Made by a program: the position numbers and the translations under genes
Source of the DNA: Lichtheimia corymbifera B2541
Taxonomy: Eukaryota > Mucoromycota > Mucoromycetes > Mucorales > Lichtheimiaceae
Assembly: GCA_000697475.1 (NCBI GenBank)
Contig: JNEU01001062.1
Span: forward strand, 62,001-126,000
Direction of reading: 5' to 3'
DNA: 64,000 nucleotides
In this document: in pieces, positions 48,360-60,200 of the stretch
Layout of the letters: each line of letters begins with the position of its first letter
Position numbering within the stretch: the first letter of the stretch is position 1
The notes under the pieces: generated by a model
What the model saw: only the letters and a program-made list of their open reading frames with translations
What the model was told of the DNA's origin: nothing
The model's database searches: none

Positions 48360-49047
48360 GAAAAAAGAAGCTGAAGAAGGGTGCACATTGATTGCATTAT
48401 GGTGTGTGCCAAGGCCTTCCAAATGAACATTCCATGATCCCCGCACAAAAAAGTCTATTCCTTATTCAGCTCCGGACATAGGAACCGATCTACGACAGCT
48501 ACTGTTGGATGGATACCCTGGCACGTGCCTTGTTGGCACTGATCTTTCAAGGCACTATATTGAATGCGGTTACGAGTTGTTTCAAGATCGTGACACATGT
48601 CCCATCCACTTCATCACTGGTGATATCTTTGATTCAAAATTCGTCGTCGATCCATCGTCACCTGGGCAACAACCCAATCTAGCCCGCTTTCAAAATCAAA
48701 TCGGCATCGTATATTCTGGAAGCGTGATTCATTTATTACAATCCATCGACCAAGTTGACGCATTCATCACACAAGTAACGCGGCTTTTGACACCAGGAGG
48801 ATTGTTTGTCGGCACCCATGTGGCAGCAGATCGCACAGTCTCTGTATATATTCCACCTCGACATTATACCAAGCACTGGGTTGGCGTCCATGACTTTAAA
48901 GCTGCTCTTGAACGACATCATTTCGGCGATATTGAATTCAAACTCGAGCCGCGGTTGACAAGGGAAGAAGAGAAACCATATTTAGACGTTCAATGTCACT
49001 GGCTCTCATTTTCCGCTGTCTACTATCCCCCTCGCCATCAACACTAA
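47940..49047 (+). CDS. Class I SAM-dependent methyltransferase (small fungal family)
   Basis: Three exons (47940-48071, 48181-48319, 48470-49047) give 282 residues. The Rossmann fold is visible: motif I is IFIDIGCCTAPDIGTDLRQL, the acidic strand-2 end is CLVGTDLSRHYIECGYELF, then PIHFITGDIFD, then IGIVYSGSVIHLLQSID and the motif after it LTPGGLFVGTH. Motif I is Gly-Cys-Cys-rich rather than the usual GxGxG, a form common in a fungal family of small-molecule methyltransferases. Substrate is unknown. The N terminus (MCKDDNSQWLQDEALCRLYS) is helical. The second intron holds a (GA)n run next to its donor site. Confidence 0.85.
48323..48356. repeat. (GA)n microsatellite in methyltransferase intron
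   Basis: AG run beginning directly after the GTAA donor of intron 2; it may affect donor recognition. Confidence 0.9.
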
Positions 49048-49789
49048 CCTGTAGAATAACGCCATCCCTACACCATCCCCACTATTTACTATATTTTCCG
49101 CAGTATATTATAATAAAATAGCCATCTTAAAGATCCATATAACGAAAGAGGAACGTCTGTTACTAGCTTATTGATAGAGGAGAGCTGTGTTATCGAACAA
49201 CACAATGATTCAATCAGACCCTTTGTCTTCCTTTATCACAGCATTCATCACACCATAAAACCTTTCTATCCAACTACCCACGCATGGCGAGGTCCAACTC
49301 AGGAAGAATGAAGGTCTCTTACACTACAGCAACTTATGGCCAACAGGATCTCGTATTCGCTAAAGTAACCGTTTAATACACATCATTCGCAAGAGATAGC
49401 TTGAGAGGTACAACAAATTGCTCTAATAAGGGTGATACATCGATTTGGAAAGTTTCTATCCTTTGGGTATGCATTGTGCAAAGGTGAGGTGGCTCTTGAT
49501 GCGTAGTGGCGGATTATATGCATGGCCTATAAAAACATGGATGCTGATGGCTGTATATGATTGAGAGTTTGCACAAAGGATGAATGATAGCAGCTGTCAT
49601 GGAATGCGTATCAGGTACGGTAACTGGATGAACCAACCCTTCAGGATGATAGAATCAGCGTCATGTTGACAATGAGAAAAGAACAAGGCCTTGTTTCCAT
49701 GTGTTGTATATATCCAATTCCTTCCATCCCATGCAATAACCGATATCCAGATGCATAGGAAGTCGTATGTTGCTACACGTAAATAAACT
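49048..49789. other. Intergenic
   Basis: Spacer between the methyltransferase and a repeat copy. No gene supported. Confidence 0.5.
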
Positions 49790-50690
49790 GATTGTGTATA
49801 CTAGTAGCTATCTGTTGGTCTCGTGGAAAAGCTGCAAGTAAACAACGCTGTTGGAGACAAATGGAGTAAAGGCAACTGTTGGAATGAATGCTGTTGCGGT
49901 TGGTTGTAGTAGAGGAGTGTGCAAGACGGTGGGACGTGTCAAGGAAGGCGTGTGTAGTAGTGGGGTGTACACGCCATGAACTTGCCCATTTAGTCAAAGA
50001 CAATCGGATCAAGACAGTTGTAGGATTGACATGGTGGGTTGAAGCAGGACAATCGTTCGCAGCCGTAGTTGTACTTGAATGGGTCAACAATTGAGAATGG
50101 GAGGAAGAGACAAGAAGCGTGGAGTGGAAGAAGTTGAAATTAAATTGGCCAGGCACTGCACTACATACATATGCACACTGTAAATTGATCCATGATCTTG
50201 AGATTGCCCTTCTCGAACCTCAAACGTGCACACAATATACTCTATGGCATTCTGAACAACTTTGTCTTAATAAAGAACCCACACTTCATTCAAAGATTTT
50301 GAATGGGAAGGTATAATGTGGGGTTTACTATGATGGACGGAAATTCCGCAACCGGCCCGATTCATGAAATGCCATTTAGTATCAATTACCTTGGGATTTC
50401 CCACCTCGAATCTGAAACTTTGTCAGAAGGTTCGCTGAGACATGCTGATCAACTCCATTCATTTAAAAATTACACGTTTCATTACGGGAACGTCCCCGCG
50501 ATTAGGCCGTCTCAAGCTTGAAACTTTCACACAAGGTGTTGTTGGGCACGCTGATCATATTCATTCTCATAAAGAACTCACGTTTCATTTGAAAGTTTGG
50601 AATGGGAGCGTATAACGCGGGAAAGACTATGGATCTGACGGAATTAATCCTCGACATGCTCATTTAATCGAACATAGTCATTCTTTCGAA
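49790..50690. repeat. Solo copy of the palindrome repeat family
   Basis: 49790-50110 matches 440-860 of the left arm (for example TGGAATGAATGCTGTTGCG, ACACGCCATGAA, GACAATCGTTCGCAG). 50160-50310, 50380-50490 and 50500-50610 are three core units in the same orientation (CTCGAACCTCAAAC, CTCGAATCTGAAACTTTG, AAGCTTGAAACTTTCACAC). The copy ends in normal sequence before RRN3. It shows that the family is dispersed and that the single-orientation form exists without its mirror. Confidence 0.8.
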
Positions 50691-50913
50691 TGTTTACGTT
50701 GGGAAAACAAGTTCGTTGTCTCATTATCTAGACATCCCATCATCATCATCATCCTGTAAAGAGCCACCACTATTGGAGAATAATCATGTATTATTGAAAG
50801 AATGCGCATGATGTGTGAAAGGAATGTAACGATTGCGTATGCTAAAAGGTGAGGTGGGGGATACAGAAATGAATTAAGAAAAAGGAGGTATGCTACAAAT
50901 GGGTGGAGGAGGA

Positions 50914-52521
50914 TCATGACAGTGACATAAATTGGGGTGCAACCGGGCTGATACTCATAGCTGAGAGGCCTTGTTCCATGGCTTGTTCTTCTTCATCGCT
51001 CTCATTCTCGTCATCACTACTATCATCCTCATCATCGTCATCGTCATCGGCAATCCATTCAAAGTAGATATCATGGATGAAATGTTGACTGCTCTTCAAA
51101 TTGTATGGATCAAATGGGAAGAAAGATTGGACCGTTGCCAGGATATGTTTGCCCCTTGAGCCATCCGATGCACCTGCTGTGACACCCGAGATATACACAT
51201 TTTTGTTGTTTTCCAACATGGCATGGACATACACCAAATCCGTTTCGCTTGCGATCTTTGCAAATTGTTGGACAACCATAGGTGAGCACACCTTGAGTGG
51301 ATTGAGCTTGCTTTGTAATAAGACACCGATATTGCGCAAACCACGGCACCATTTCCGGGTACCATTACCAATCACGATCATTGGCACCTTGTCCAAAGCA
51401 TCATTCTCGGGAGCATTGGATTGAGATTCTTCATCATCCTCCTCTTGAGCGTCGAAATCATTCTCTTGCATCACAAGATCCCGCCATCGGAAACAGAAAA
51501 TGTACATGATCGCTTGCATCACCGCATAAAACATGTCATGTTTGATAGGATCTGGACGTAACATGGTGTCATCGACTTGATCGAGGTAGGCGTAGCACCA
51601 ATTGCACAATGTATTCATGGTCTTTTGAACACCATCCGAATCAAGCACTTTGGCACGAGCGACATAGGAAGAGATATAAGCAGCACATGCAATGCGGATG
51701 ATACCAGGGCGTGATGTATCGTTCATGGAGTCGAAGAGATGTTCGATAAAACGATCAGGGAAGACGTTGACTTCCAATGAGCTGAAATAAAAGAGCAAGA
51801 ATTGGGTGTAGCGTGATTTCAAAGTCATGACGATTTGCTGATCGAATAGAGTCAAAAGAGTGTTGTACATGTCATTCCGTTCGTCTCTGTTCGCAGTGAT
51901 AGCATAATTGGAGAGGTATCGCAGCACAAGGACCATCATGGCATCCAATTTACGCACCATCGACTTGATCAGGCGTACTTGACGCGATTCACTGGTCTTT
52001 TTCTCCACAGGTTCATCGTCATCCTCCTCCTCGTCAAATTCGTCATCCGAAAAGTTGTTCTCATCATCCGTCTCATCATCACTTGCATCGGATTCGTAGT
52101 CACCATCAAAGCTCACGTCGTATGTCTCAAAATCCACATCTTCTTCCAATTCGTCAAGCTCAATTTGGATATGAGACTACATTTAAACGTTAGATATGCA
52201 TAGGTTGTCATTGATGGATATCATTACATACATCAATCTTGACCATTTGTTGTATGCATAATGCTAGGATTTGTCGTTGTAAGAATGGCGTATACTCGAG
52301 GACACGCAAGACATTGCTGATATATGTTGCTTGAACAGCAGAATTGTGGCGTAAATGGGGCACACGGCGAACGATGCTTTGGTAAAGAGGATTCGCCGCA
52401 GTAGGACTAACTCGCAAAATGCTGCGCAACGCCTCGTGAACCCGATCGTATACTGCGGATCGTGACACCTTTGCATATGATGGCAGCCGTATACCTAATT
52501 CATACATATACCATAAGCAAA

Positions 52522-52558
<37 letters not shown>

Positions 52559-53525
52559 CATGGATAACATACGGTAATGAAGACCACCAATAAGAGAATC
52601 GACGACAGCGCCCGCATAGAACGATTGAGCAGAGACGAGATGTTCTAGGAATTTCATGTATGCGCTGACGAAGGTATTATCGCGAGGGGCCCAGTCAATG
52701 TGTAATAAAGCATCCACAAGAGCAGCGCAAGTTTTGTCCAAGCATGATACGCTTTCGGAAAGGACAATGACCCATGTGTAAAGTTTCACCAGAGGAGGAG
52801 CTTCTTCGCTTGATGGATCCGTCATTAGAAGGCTGACCAATTCATTGTATTTTGTGAGATCGCCCTATGATAGAAGCAAGTGTAAGTATACATAAGACGT
52901 CAGAACAAAGCAAGTTCGAATGAGAGGAGAGAGAAAATGTGCATGAAAGTGTATGCAATCAAGATTGATAAATTATATTGGTCATCCGTCAATTCCTTTA
53001 CACTTCCCACACGAGTTCTCTTCCGACTTCGAACCCTAAAGTCGGTTTCTTACTGTACGTTTTTTGATATGAGAGACAACCCGAGCGCAATTCAATGCGG
53101 GGAACATAGGTCTCATCAGGATTCCTGCCAAAAACCCTCTGACTCGTGTTTCTGATATATATAATCGTTTTCCAACATTACACCATCAATGGCTTCTTTT
53201 CAATGGGATGGAGAAAAAGGGGAGAGTGGGGGGGGGTGGATGGGATGGATTGCAAGGGATATAAAAAAAAGGATGGGGTAGAGAGGAGGAGGAAGGCAGG
53301 TGGAAGAGGTTGGTATCAAACCCAACTTACCTGATCCTTTTCGCGCAGAGCACCATCAACGTATGTTCTCATCATCTTTTTGATATTGGCCAGCTTTTCT
53401 CTGTTGATATTCTCCACACTGTCTTCGGTTGTCAAGGGTGATTGTGACATGAGCGACGGCGTCTCCTTGCCTCCCAAAGTCTCTTTGACCTCGATCGAAG
53501 GTGGTTGCTGAGATATAACGGGCAT
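50914..53525 (-). CDS. RRN3: RNA polymerase I initiation factor Rrn3/TIF-IA
   Basis: Four exons on the minus strand (53331-53525, 52573-52864, 52232-52494, 50914-52176) give 670 residues. The helical-repeat region includes LVSLLMTDPSSEEAPPLVKL, ALVDALLHIDWAPRDNTFV, LQRQILALCIQQMVKIDSHI, LLTLFDQQIVMTLKSRYTQF, FIEHLFDSMNDTSRPGIIR and FCFRWRDLV. A long acidic stretch (DASDDETDDENNFSDDEFDE) interrupts the repeats and another acidic tract precedes the C terminus, both usual for Rrn3. It links RNA polymerase I to core promoter factors for rRNA transcription, in the nucleolus. Intron 2 contains a (GT)n/(CA)n run at 52525-52553. Confidence 0.95.
52525..52553. repeat. (GT)n microsatellite in RRN3 intron
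   Basis: GT run within intron 2 of RRN3 (CA on the coding strand). Confidence 0.9.
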
Positions 53526-54372
53526 GATCGAATGTTGAGTGGATTGGTATAAAACGATCGGGCTGAAAGAGAAGAGAGACAGAGTCAAAGCTGCAGGAAA
53601 GAGAAAAAAAAAGGCAAGTTCCACATCCGTGACGCTGGTGGCTGATATCCGCTCATTATGTTGCACACACTGTTTCCCGCAGCAACCACAGCAATCAGCA
53701 TCACAGCATATTTGTTTAGCTTATGTAAGAGATTTGTATGCGTATACCTGAATTCGAGTTATTGAATAATGACGATATCCTTATATACATCACCTTATTA
53801 TATGTATACCATCATCATCAATATCTTATTATATAAAGAAGATACATTTCATTAAGCATAACAAATGAACTGGCAGCATAAGCCATGGATATTATGAATG
53901 GAGTAACATGGTTATAAGGATGGCATGTAGCTACGACTAGTTGTGGATAGGAAGACAATGACCATCGTCACCCAGCGGTATATCAGAGATTCCAAAGAGG
54001 TATATATAAACGAAAACCCGGATTTATAGCACTACTTGGTGTTACCTATTATCTTTTTTGTATTCCTAATTCCTCGTCTTTAAAGGCAATGTACTAGTGT
54101 TGTCTATGATGTGGGTGGGAAGTTGTTATATTACTCATCTAGGATTGATCAAGGTATTTACCCATAGCTTTGTTTCAGGATCATTTTCATCTCATTCTTA
54201 TCCATGGCCAATCTAATCTTGAGCCGCATTGAGCTGAGTTTTGCAGCCAGTCATTTTAATGGTTGGAGATCGCGCAATTTGCCCTACAACAGATAAAGAG
54301 GCCCATCCTTATTTGTCATCAAACGCTCCGTCGTCTTTATCTCTCTCTCTCTCTCTCTCTCACTCATATACA
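53526..54372. other. Divergent intergenic
   Basis: Promoters of RRN3 (-) and the acetyltransferase (+). A (CT)n run at ~54341-54361 lies just before the acetyltransferase start. No gene seen. Confidence 0.5.
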
Positions 54373-56179
54373 ATGGCCTTCCCTCGCCAATTGTTGCGAT
54401 CGTCCTCTCATTTGAAAACTCGTTTGCCAACAATAACAGTGGCAGCTGCTGTAACGCGAGGTAAAATAATACCTATTGTTCTCCTTTATTCTCCAAGTCA
54501 CTCATTTTTTCTCCATGCAGGTCTTCGACATCAACACAATGCTGCTACTTGTATTCCCAACAACAACAACAACAACAGCAGTGATACGACTGTATCCACG
54601 TCTTCCAATCCTCCCCTGTCGTTCCCGTGTATCGACAAGTTGAACTCTCGTACAGCTGAGCTTGACAATGGACCTGAGCCGAGCTATGACAAGGTTGTCA
54701 CTGGATACGAGACGTTTGAATACCCACATCCCTTTCTACTGGATCATGGTGGCATTCTTCCAAAGTTTGACATTGCCTACGAGACTTGGGGCCAACTCAA
54801 CGAACGACGCGACAACGCCATCTTGATTCATACCGGATTATCCGCTTCTTCTCATGCAAAATCTCACGCAAAAAATACCAAGCCAGGCTGGTGGGAAGGT
54901 TTTATTGGCCCTGGTTTATATATTGATACCAACAAGTTTTTTGTCATTTGTACCAACGTCATTGGTGGTTGCTATGGTTCGACCGGCCCAAGCTCGATTG
55001 ACCCGGCAGATGGCGAACGCTACGCTACTCGATTCCCCATCCTGACCATTTTTGATATGGTGCGAGCTCAATTCTTGCTGCTGGATCATTTAGGAATTGA
55101 CAAACTTCATGCAAGTGTGGGAAGTAGTATGGGTGGCATGCAGGTATGTACAAGAAAAGGGAACACTCTGCATAGGGATGCCAGTTGGATTGAGCAAAGA
55201 AAATGTCATCTAGTCGATTGCCGCTGCATCTTTATTCCCTGATCGTGTCAAACGTTTAATCAGTGTCTCGGCCTGTGCACGTTCACATCCATATTCGGTT
55301 GCATTGCGACATACTCAACGTCAAGGTAAGCTGGTATAGCTGTAGGATAGGACAATGGGATATTGAAGGATATTTTTTTAGTGTTGATGGCGGATCCTAA
55401 TTGGAACAAGGGCTTTTATTATAACAATGTGCCACCTCATATTGGCATGAAGGTAAATATTTCATAAAAGAGGATGGGAAGGATTAGGATAGGATGCTGA
55501 TGATGGATCTATGTAGTTGGCACGTGAAATTGCTACCATCAGTTACCGATCTGGGCCTGAATGGGAACTTCGATTTGGTCGTAAACGCGCACAACCTGAC
55601 ACTACCCCTGCCTTGTGTCCCGACTTTTTGATTGAAACGTATCTCGATCACCAAGGCGAACGCTTTTGTTTGCAGTACGATGCTAATTCGCTTCTTTACA
55701 TTTCCAAAGCCATGGACATTTTCGACATGTCAAAGAGTGCCACAGATGCCCTAAGAGAATCTCGGCGACGAAACGCGCACAGACTTGACAAGGTCGTCAA
55801 TGAAAACCGAACGATTGCTTCCGTGATTGGTAATCAGTCAGCTCTTGAGATGCATGATACTGGCAGTAATGAGCCTTCAAGCGAGACGAATGAGAAACAT
55901 CGACCCTATTTGACAACCTTGGCACAAACGGATCCAGCTGTTCAGGATTTGATTGATGGCATGAAACCTATCAAGATGCCCACACTCATTCTTGGTGCAC
56001 AAAGCGATATTCTTTTCCCTGTATGGCAACAAAAGGAGATTGCGGAATGCTTGAGAGCTTCGGGCAACAAACATGTCACATACTACGAATTGGACGCAAT
56101 GTTTGGTCATGATACCTTTTTGATCGATAAGGTCAGCGTCGGCGGTGCTATCAAGGGTCATTTAGAATTGTTAGAATAA
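54373..56179 (+). CDS. MetX-family O-acetyltransferase, probably mitochondrial serine O-acetyltransferase (CysA/Cys2 type)
   Basis: Five exons (54373-54460, 54521-55143, 55214-55325, 55382-55452, 55517-56179) give 518 residues. The N terminus ([18 protein letters not shown]) looks like a mitochondrial presequence. The alpha/beta-hydrolase core has [53 protein letters not shown], nucleophile motif VGSSMGGMQ (Ser ~232), Asp in AQSDILF (~462) and His in GHDTF (~496). The text resembles the Aspergillus cysA/S. pombe cys2 group, acting on serine for cysteine synthesis, more than yeast Met2, acting on homoserine. Substrate assignment from such similarity is inference. Intron 1 (60 nt) is stop-free and in frame. 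Confidence 0.85.
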
Positions 56180-56843
56180 TTGTGCATAGCATTTATCAAT
56201 GGTGGATTGCCGTTCTTTTGTATTTTTACTATAATCTTTATAAAAAAGTCGTAGGCTATCAATCATTGTGTCTTAGTAGTACAAACCCCACATTCACTAT
56301 TGATATTCCGACAAACTCAGTTCCACACACGGATATAGCTTATCCCGATCCAAGTACATCAGGTCTCTTTGTGCATATTACATTCACTGTGCTGAACATG
56401 GCCCATGATGCCTGTCTATGTGGATTCGAGAATGATGACATGATGACTACTTGAGTGCATTCCAAATTGATACATGTATACCAAGGACTTGCAATTGCTT
56501 TTTATGCGACAACATCCTATGCACCCTTTACCTTTGGATAGCACTTGATCCTTATCCACCATCCTTAATATGGTGATCCTGAGTGTGCGAATGGCACTGA
56601 TTGATTAGCAAACAGCATTATCACCAGCACGTTTATAACGCGATCATAAAAGTTGCCAACCGGTATAAACAGGGATGTATCTAAAACCACAGGAAAACAT
56701 ATAATACTAGGCAGATCTCTGACAAATGTCTTATATTTGGTATCTAAAAGTATCTACATGTTTAAGTTAAGAAGGGGTAGGAGGGGGGAAAGGGGAGATT
56801 GTGTATGGGGATCTACAACAAAACAAGAGCGATAAGGATGCAT
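56180..56843. other. Convergent intergenic
   Basis: 3' ends of the acetyltransferase and FAD synthase genes. No gene supported. Confidence 0.5.
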
Positions 56844-57776
56844 CTAAGATCTACCACAACGTTCATGGAATTCATTCTGCAACTTGTAAGCTGGCAAATA
56901 GCCTCCATCCTCTGCTTTGAGATCCGGATTCGGGAATGTGTTGTTCATACTGCCGAGGGATGTATACCTGGGACGATCCATTAGTACCATCCTTGATTTC
57001 CGTAGCATCGTCATTTTCCTTACCCTTCATCATACAATGAGCAGTATGGTATCCTTAACGTTAACAAAAAGTCCCAGACATTCTTGTATGACCAGTCAAT
57101 GATGGGTTGTACACGCATAAATTGGGGCCAGCCCTTGTCCGTCATGTCAAAGTGCGTCAATTTCTCTAAGGAAATATAAATCCATGTTACCCAACAGGTT
57201 TCCTCTTGACCAATCCATGGCACTTACCAGCATAAGGATCCGTACGTCGGATACCAACGAAAATGGCCTTTGGCTTAGGATCGGAAACGTCCAGAAACTT
57301 TTGCAATGCGGATTTCATGGGACCTGGAATCGTTTGACAATCGAGATGATATCGTCGTGTGCATACTTGAACAAATGCATCCACGTGAGGAAATGGGTTG
57401 GGATAGGTGACAAACACAGTGCGGAGCCGATTGGCATGACCCATACGAGATAACGCTGCAATAACAAGGTGAAGAAGCACGGTACAATCTTTGCCGCCGT
57501 TAAAGGACAAGGAAATAGCTTCGTATCTACATAGTAAACGAAAGTGTCAATGTCTATCTATCTATCTAAGAGCAACCCATTCCTTCCTTACCCGTAATCT
57601 GCATAGGCCTTTTCGATAACGTCGAGTGCGATCTTGACTTGATGTCCAAGACTAGTATCTTCGCTTGCTAGCCGATAAACCGTATTCTCAATGTATGAAA
57701 AGTCGTAATGTTCCAGAGTCAGGAAATGGGGATCGGTTGATTTCAGTGTGCATCCATAGTTTTGGACCAGTTGCAT
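56844..57776 (-). CDS. FAD1: FAD synthase (FMN adenylyltransferase), PAPS-reductase-like
   Basis: Four exons on the minus strand (57592-57776, 57228-57526, 57024-57165, 56844-56967) give 249 residues. The PP-loop is ISLSFNGGKDCTVLLHL (~66-82). Later motifs are [49 protein letters not shown] and a C-terminal PDLKAEDGGYLPAYKLQNE, all standard for eukaryotic Fad1. Reaction: FMN + ATP gives FAD + PPi, usually cytosolic. The protein lacks the N-terminal molybdopterin-binding domain of animal FLAD1, as in yeast Fad1. Start at 57776 is the first ATG of the first exon. Confidence 0.95.
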
Positions 57777-57872
57777 TCTGCAAACAAAGAAAGGGAAAAA
57801 GAAAGAAAGGGTAGTGGGTAGTGGAGGTGGAGGAGGAGTAGCGGAACAGTCTGGAAACGGGTGGATTCCTCT

Positions 57873-60133
57873 TTAGTCATCAGCAGCAGTGACAGGTCTA
57901 GCGAAACAACTAATACAATCTAACATCCATGACAACTGCCGTACTTGATACGATGCTAAGACCTTGGTATTCAGTCGCCTTGCCTCAGGGATGATAATTA
58001 CAACATGATCCTTATTGATGGTCCTTTTTGTTAATTCATGATCATGAGCCACGCCAGTCTTATCAGCGGGAGGTCGTCGTGCGAGGATTTGTCCACCACC
58101 AAGATTGCACAGATGCATCATCTTATCACGATTGGGGAATTGTTTGCCAAAGAAGCAGAATCGAATACCATCAAAGAGTGGATTCTATATCAACATCAAT
58201 CAGCTTCCTTCTCTTTTCTATATCCAATGTATGGTATATATACCTCATCCTCCGCAAGTGCCTGACGTGCTCGCCTAGGTCCGTGCGTCTTGCCAGAAAC
58301 GGTATCACCCATGATTTCATAAGGTTCCTCAGCTAGCCATTTTCCCTTTTCACTACTCTCTTCAATCCCTGCATATAAAGAGTGTTATCTTTTTAATCCA
58401 AACACACACACACGCATGCGAATTTCCCACGCTTACATGATCGGTTGACAATCCATATGCCTGCCAAAATTCCACGTAAATATTTCTCCGTTCTCGGACT
58501 TAAACCTTGGTCGTCTTGCGTGGTAACAAGGTGCGTCACAGCGTCAAAGTTGCGTGTATCCTGATGAATTTGCATATACAATCCCTTTTCACCCGCCAAA
58601 TCAATGCATGCTTGGGATTCATCCTATTGGGTCATTTTATTAACCACCAATCGATACACATACTTACATGCTGATTGACTTACATTTGTCATGCCTGTGA
58701 ACATCACGTGCACCATCCTTGTTGACTCGAATGATGATGAGGAGGAGGATGGGATGTCTTGGGTGGCATAGCTGAGGATTTGATCGTCGATCATTGAGCA
58801 TTGTGTCGATTGATAGGCATTGGTGGAAAGGGTGCTGGGGTGTAGTGATAAAGTGGATATCCGCTCCTCACGATCTTTCTCAGGTGCATCCTCTCGTGGG
58901 TGTTTGCAAAAGACACAAGAAGCATGGCTCAATTCATTCTGAAAGTTACATGTGCTGCATTTCCAAACTCTATCTCGTGGTGACGGTGGAGGAGGCGATA
59001 TGGATCGTAATCGCTTTTGCTGTCGTGGTGAAGGTGATGAGGTCGTAGTGGTGCGTGATGGTGGAATTGGGGTGCATGGTTGTTCTTTCTCTTCCAAAGG
59101 TCGGCTATCTCGATCATCATGATGTGATCTCTTCTTGATGGGAATATTAGGTTGCTGATTGTTTGATGCAATATGGTTCTTGAGTGATGATGGTATGTTG
59201 TTGGTGGTGGATGGTATTGGGTAATAGCGTTCATCTTCTGGGAGATCATCATCCAAACGCAAATCATCCTCATCCTCATCCTCCTGGGTATCATTTGTCT
59301 TGATGGTTGTGGTTGTTGTAGTGGTAGTTGCTCTAGGTGGTGGTGGTTGTGGGTATTGTTCATCAGCTGGTAGTTCATCGTCAAGAAGGATTTCATCATC
59401 CGAGTTGGCTTGTTCGACATCGTTATTGTTGTTGAGATCAAGAGATAAACTCAGGGACAGTGGCTCTGGTTTGGGTTCGATATATGCACCACCATCACCA
59501 TTATTATATTCGACATCAATTGAGTAATTGCTGTTCCAGGATGTTTCTATAGAGGATCCTTGGTTCTTCTTTTCTTCATGCTGTGCATCATCAGCCTCAT
59601 TTTCAATCTCGTCAAATGTCGCGTCGCGTGGCGGCGATGAATGGTCCATTGAAAAAGATCCCGCTACGCGTCGTCGAGCGCGTTCCTCCAAGGTCAATGG
59701 TCGTGGTGCTGTAAACTCGTCATTGCTGCTATCTTGGCTAAACTGCTGTTCGTTCACCAACTTTTTGAGCTTTTGCACACAGGCCACTAGCGTATCATGC
59801 ATAGGATCGGGTCGCATATTCTTGACGATCGCCGGGAGGTGACAAGTCGGGCATTGCCGTTGGGTGCCGATCCGATCGTATATACAGTTGCTATAGAAAC
59901 AACATGTTAAAAAAGAGTACCGAATGAGGAATAAATAAAGCTTACTTGCAAAAGCGATGACCGCATTCATTCAATGTTCGAGCATTCTTAACAAGGCCTC
60001 CACTAATATCAGCAAAGTGGGGTTAGTAAAAGGTGGGAAGGTATCCAACTTTTGGAGGAGCATACCATAGCTCGCATCGCATCAACTTTTCAATAGCAAG
60101 AAGTGAGCCGAGAAAATCGACTGAAGTAGACAT
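57873..60133 (-). CDS. BARD1-like RING / RanBP2-type zinc finger / tandem BRCT protein
   Basis: Six exons on the minus strand (60066-60133, 59946-60002, 58684-59890, 58437-58623, 58244-58368, 57873-58184) give 651 residues. The RING (C20, C23, C36, H38, C41, C44, C55, C58) starts IEKLMRCELCGGLV and continues IGTQRQCPTCHLPAIV, much like BARD1. The middle is acidic, low complexity, and has no ankyrin repeats. A RanBP2-type zinc finger lies at ~350-371 (WKCSTCNFQNELSHASCVFC). BRCT1 (~434-520) has VHVMFTGMTN and RTEKYLRGILAGIWIV; after GPRRAR, BRCT2 (~549-651) has LFDGIRFCFFG, GGGQILARRPPAD and LSWMLDCISCF. The layout suggests a BRCA1/BARD1-type ubiquitin ligase subunit in DNA repair; this is inference from domains and text. 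Confidence 0.85.
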
Positions 60134-60200
60134 GGAGGCACAAGTTACAATGACAAACACAGGGAAAAAAAAAGGGGGTGTACAATGGCCGATCAATGCT

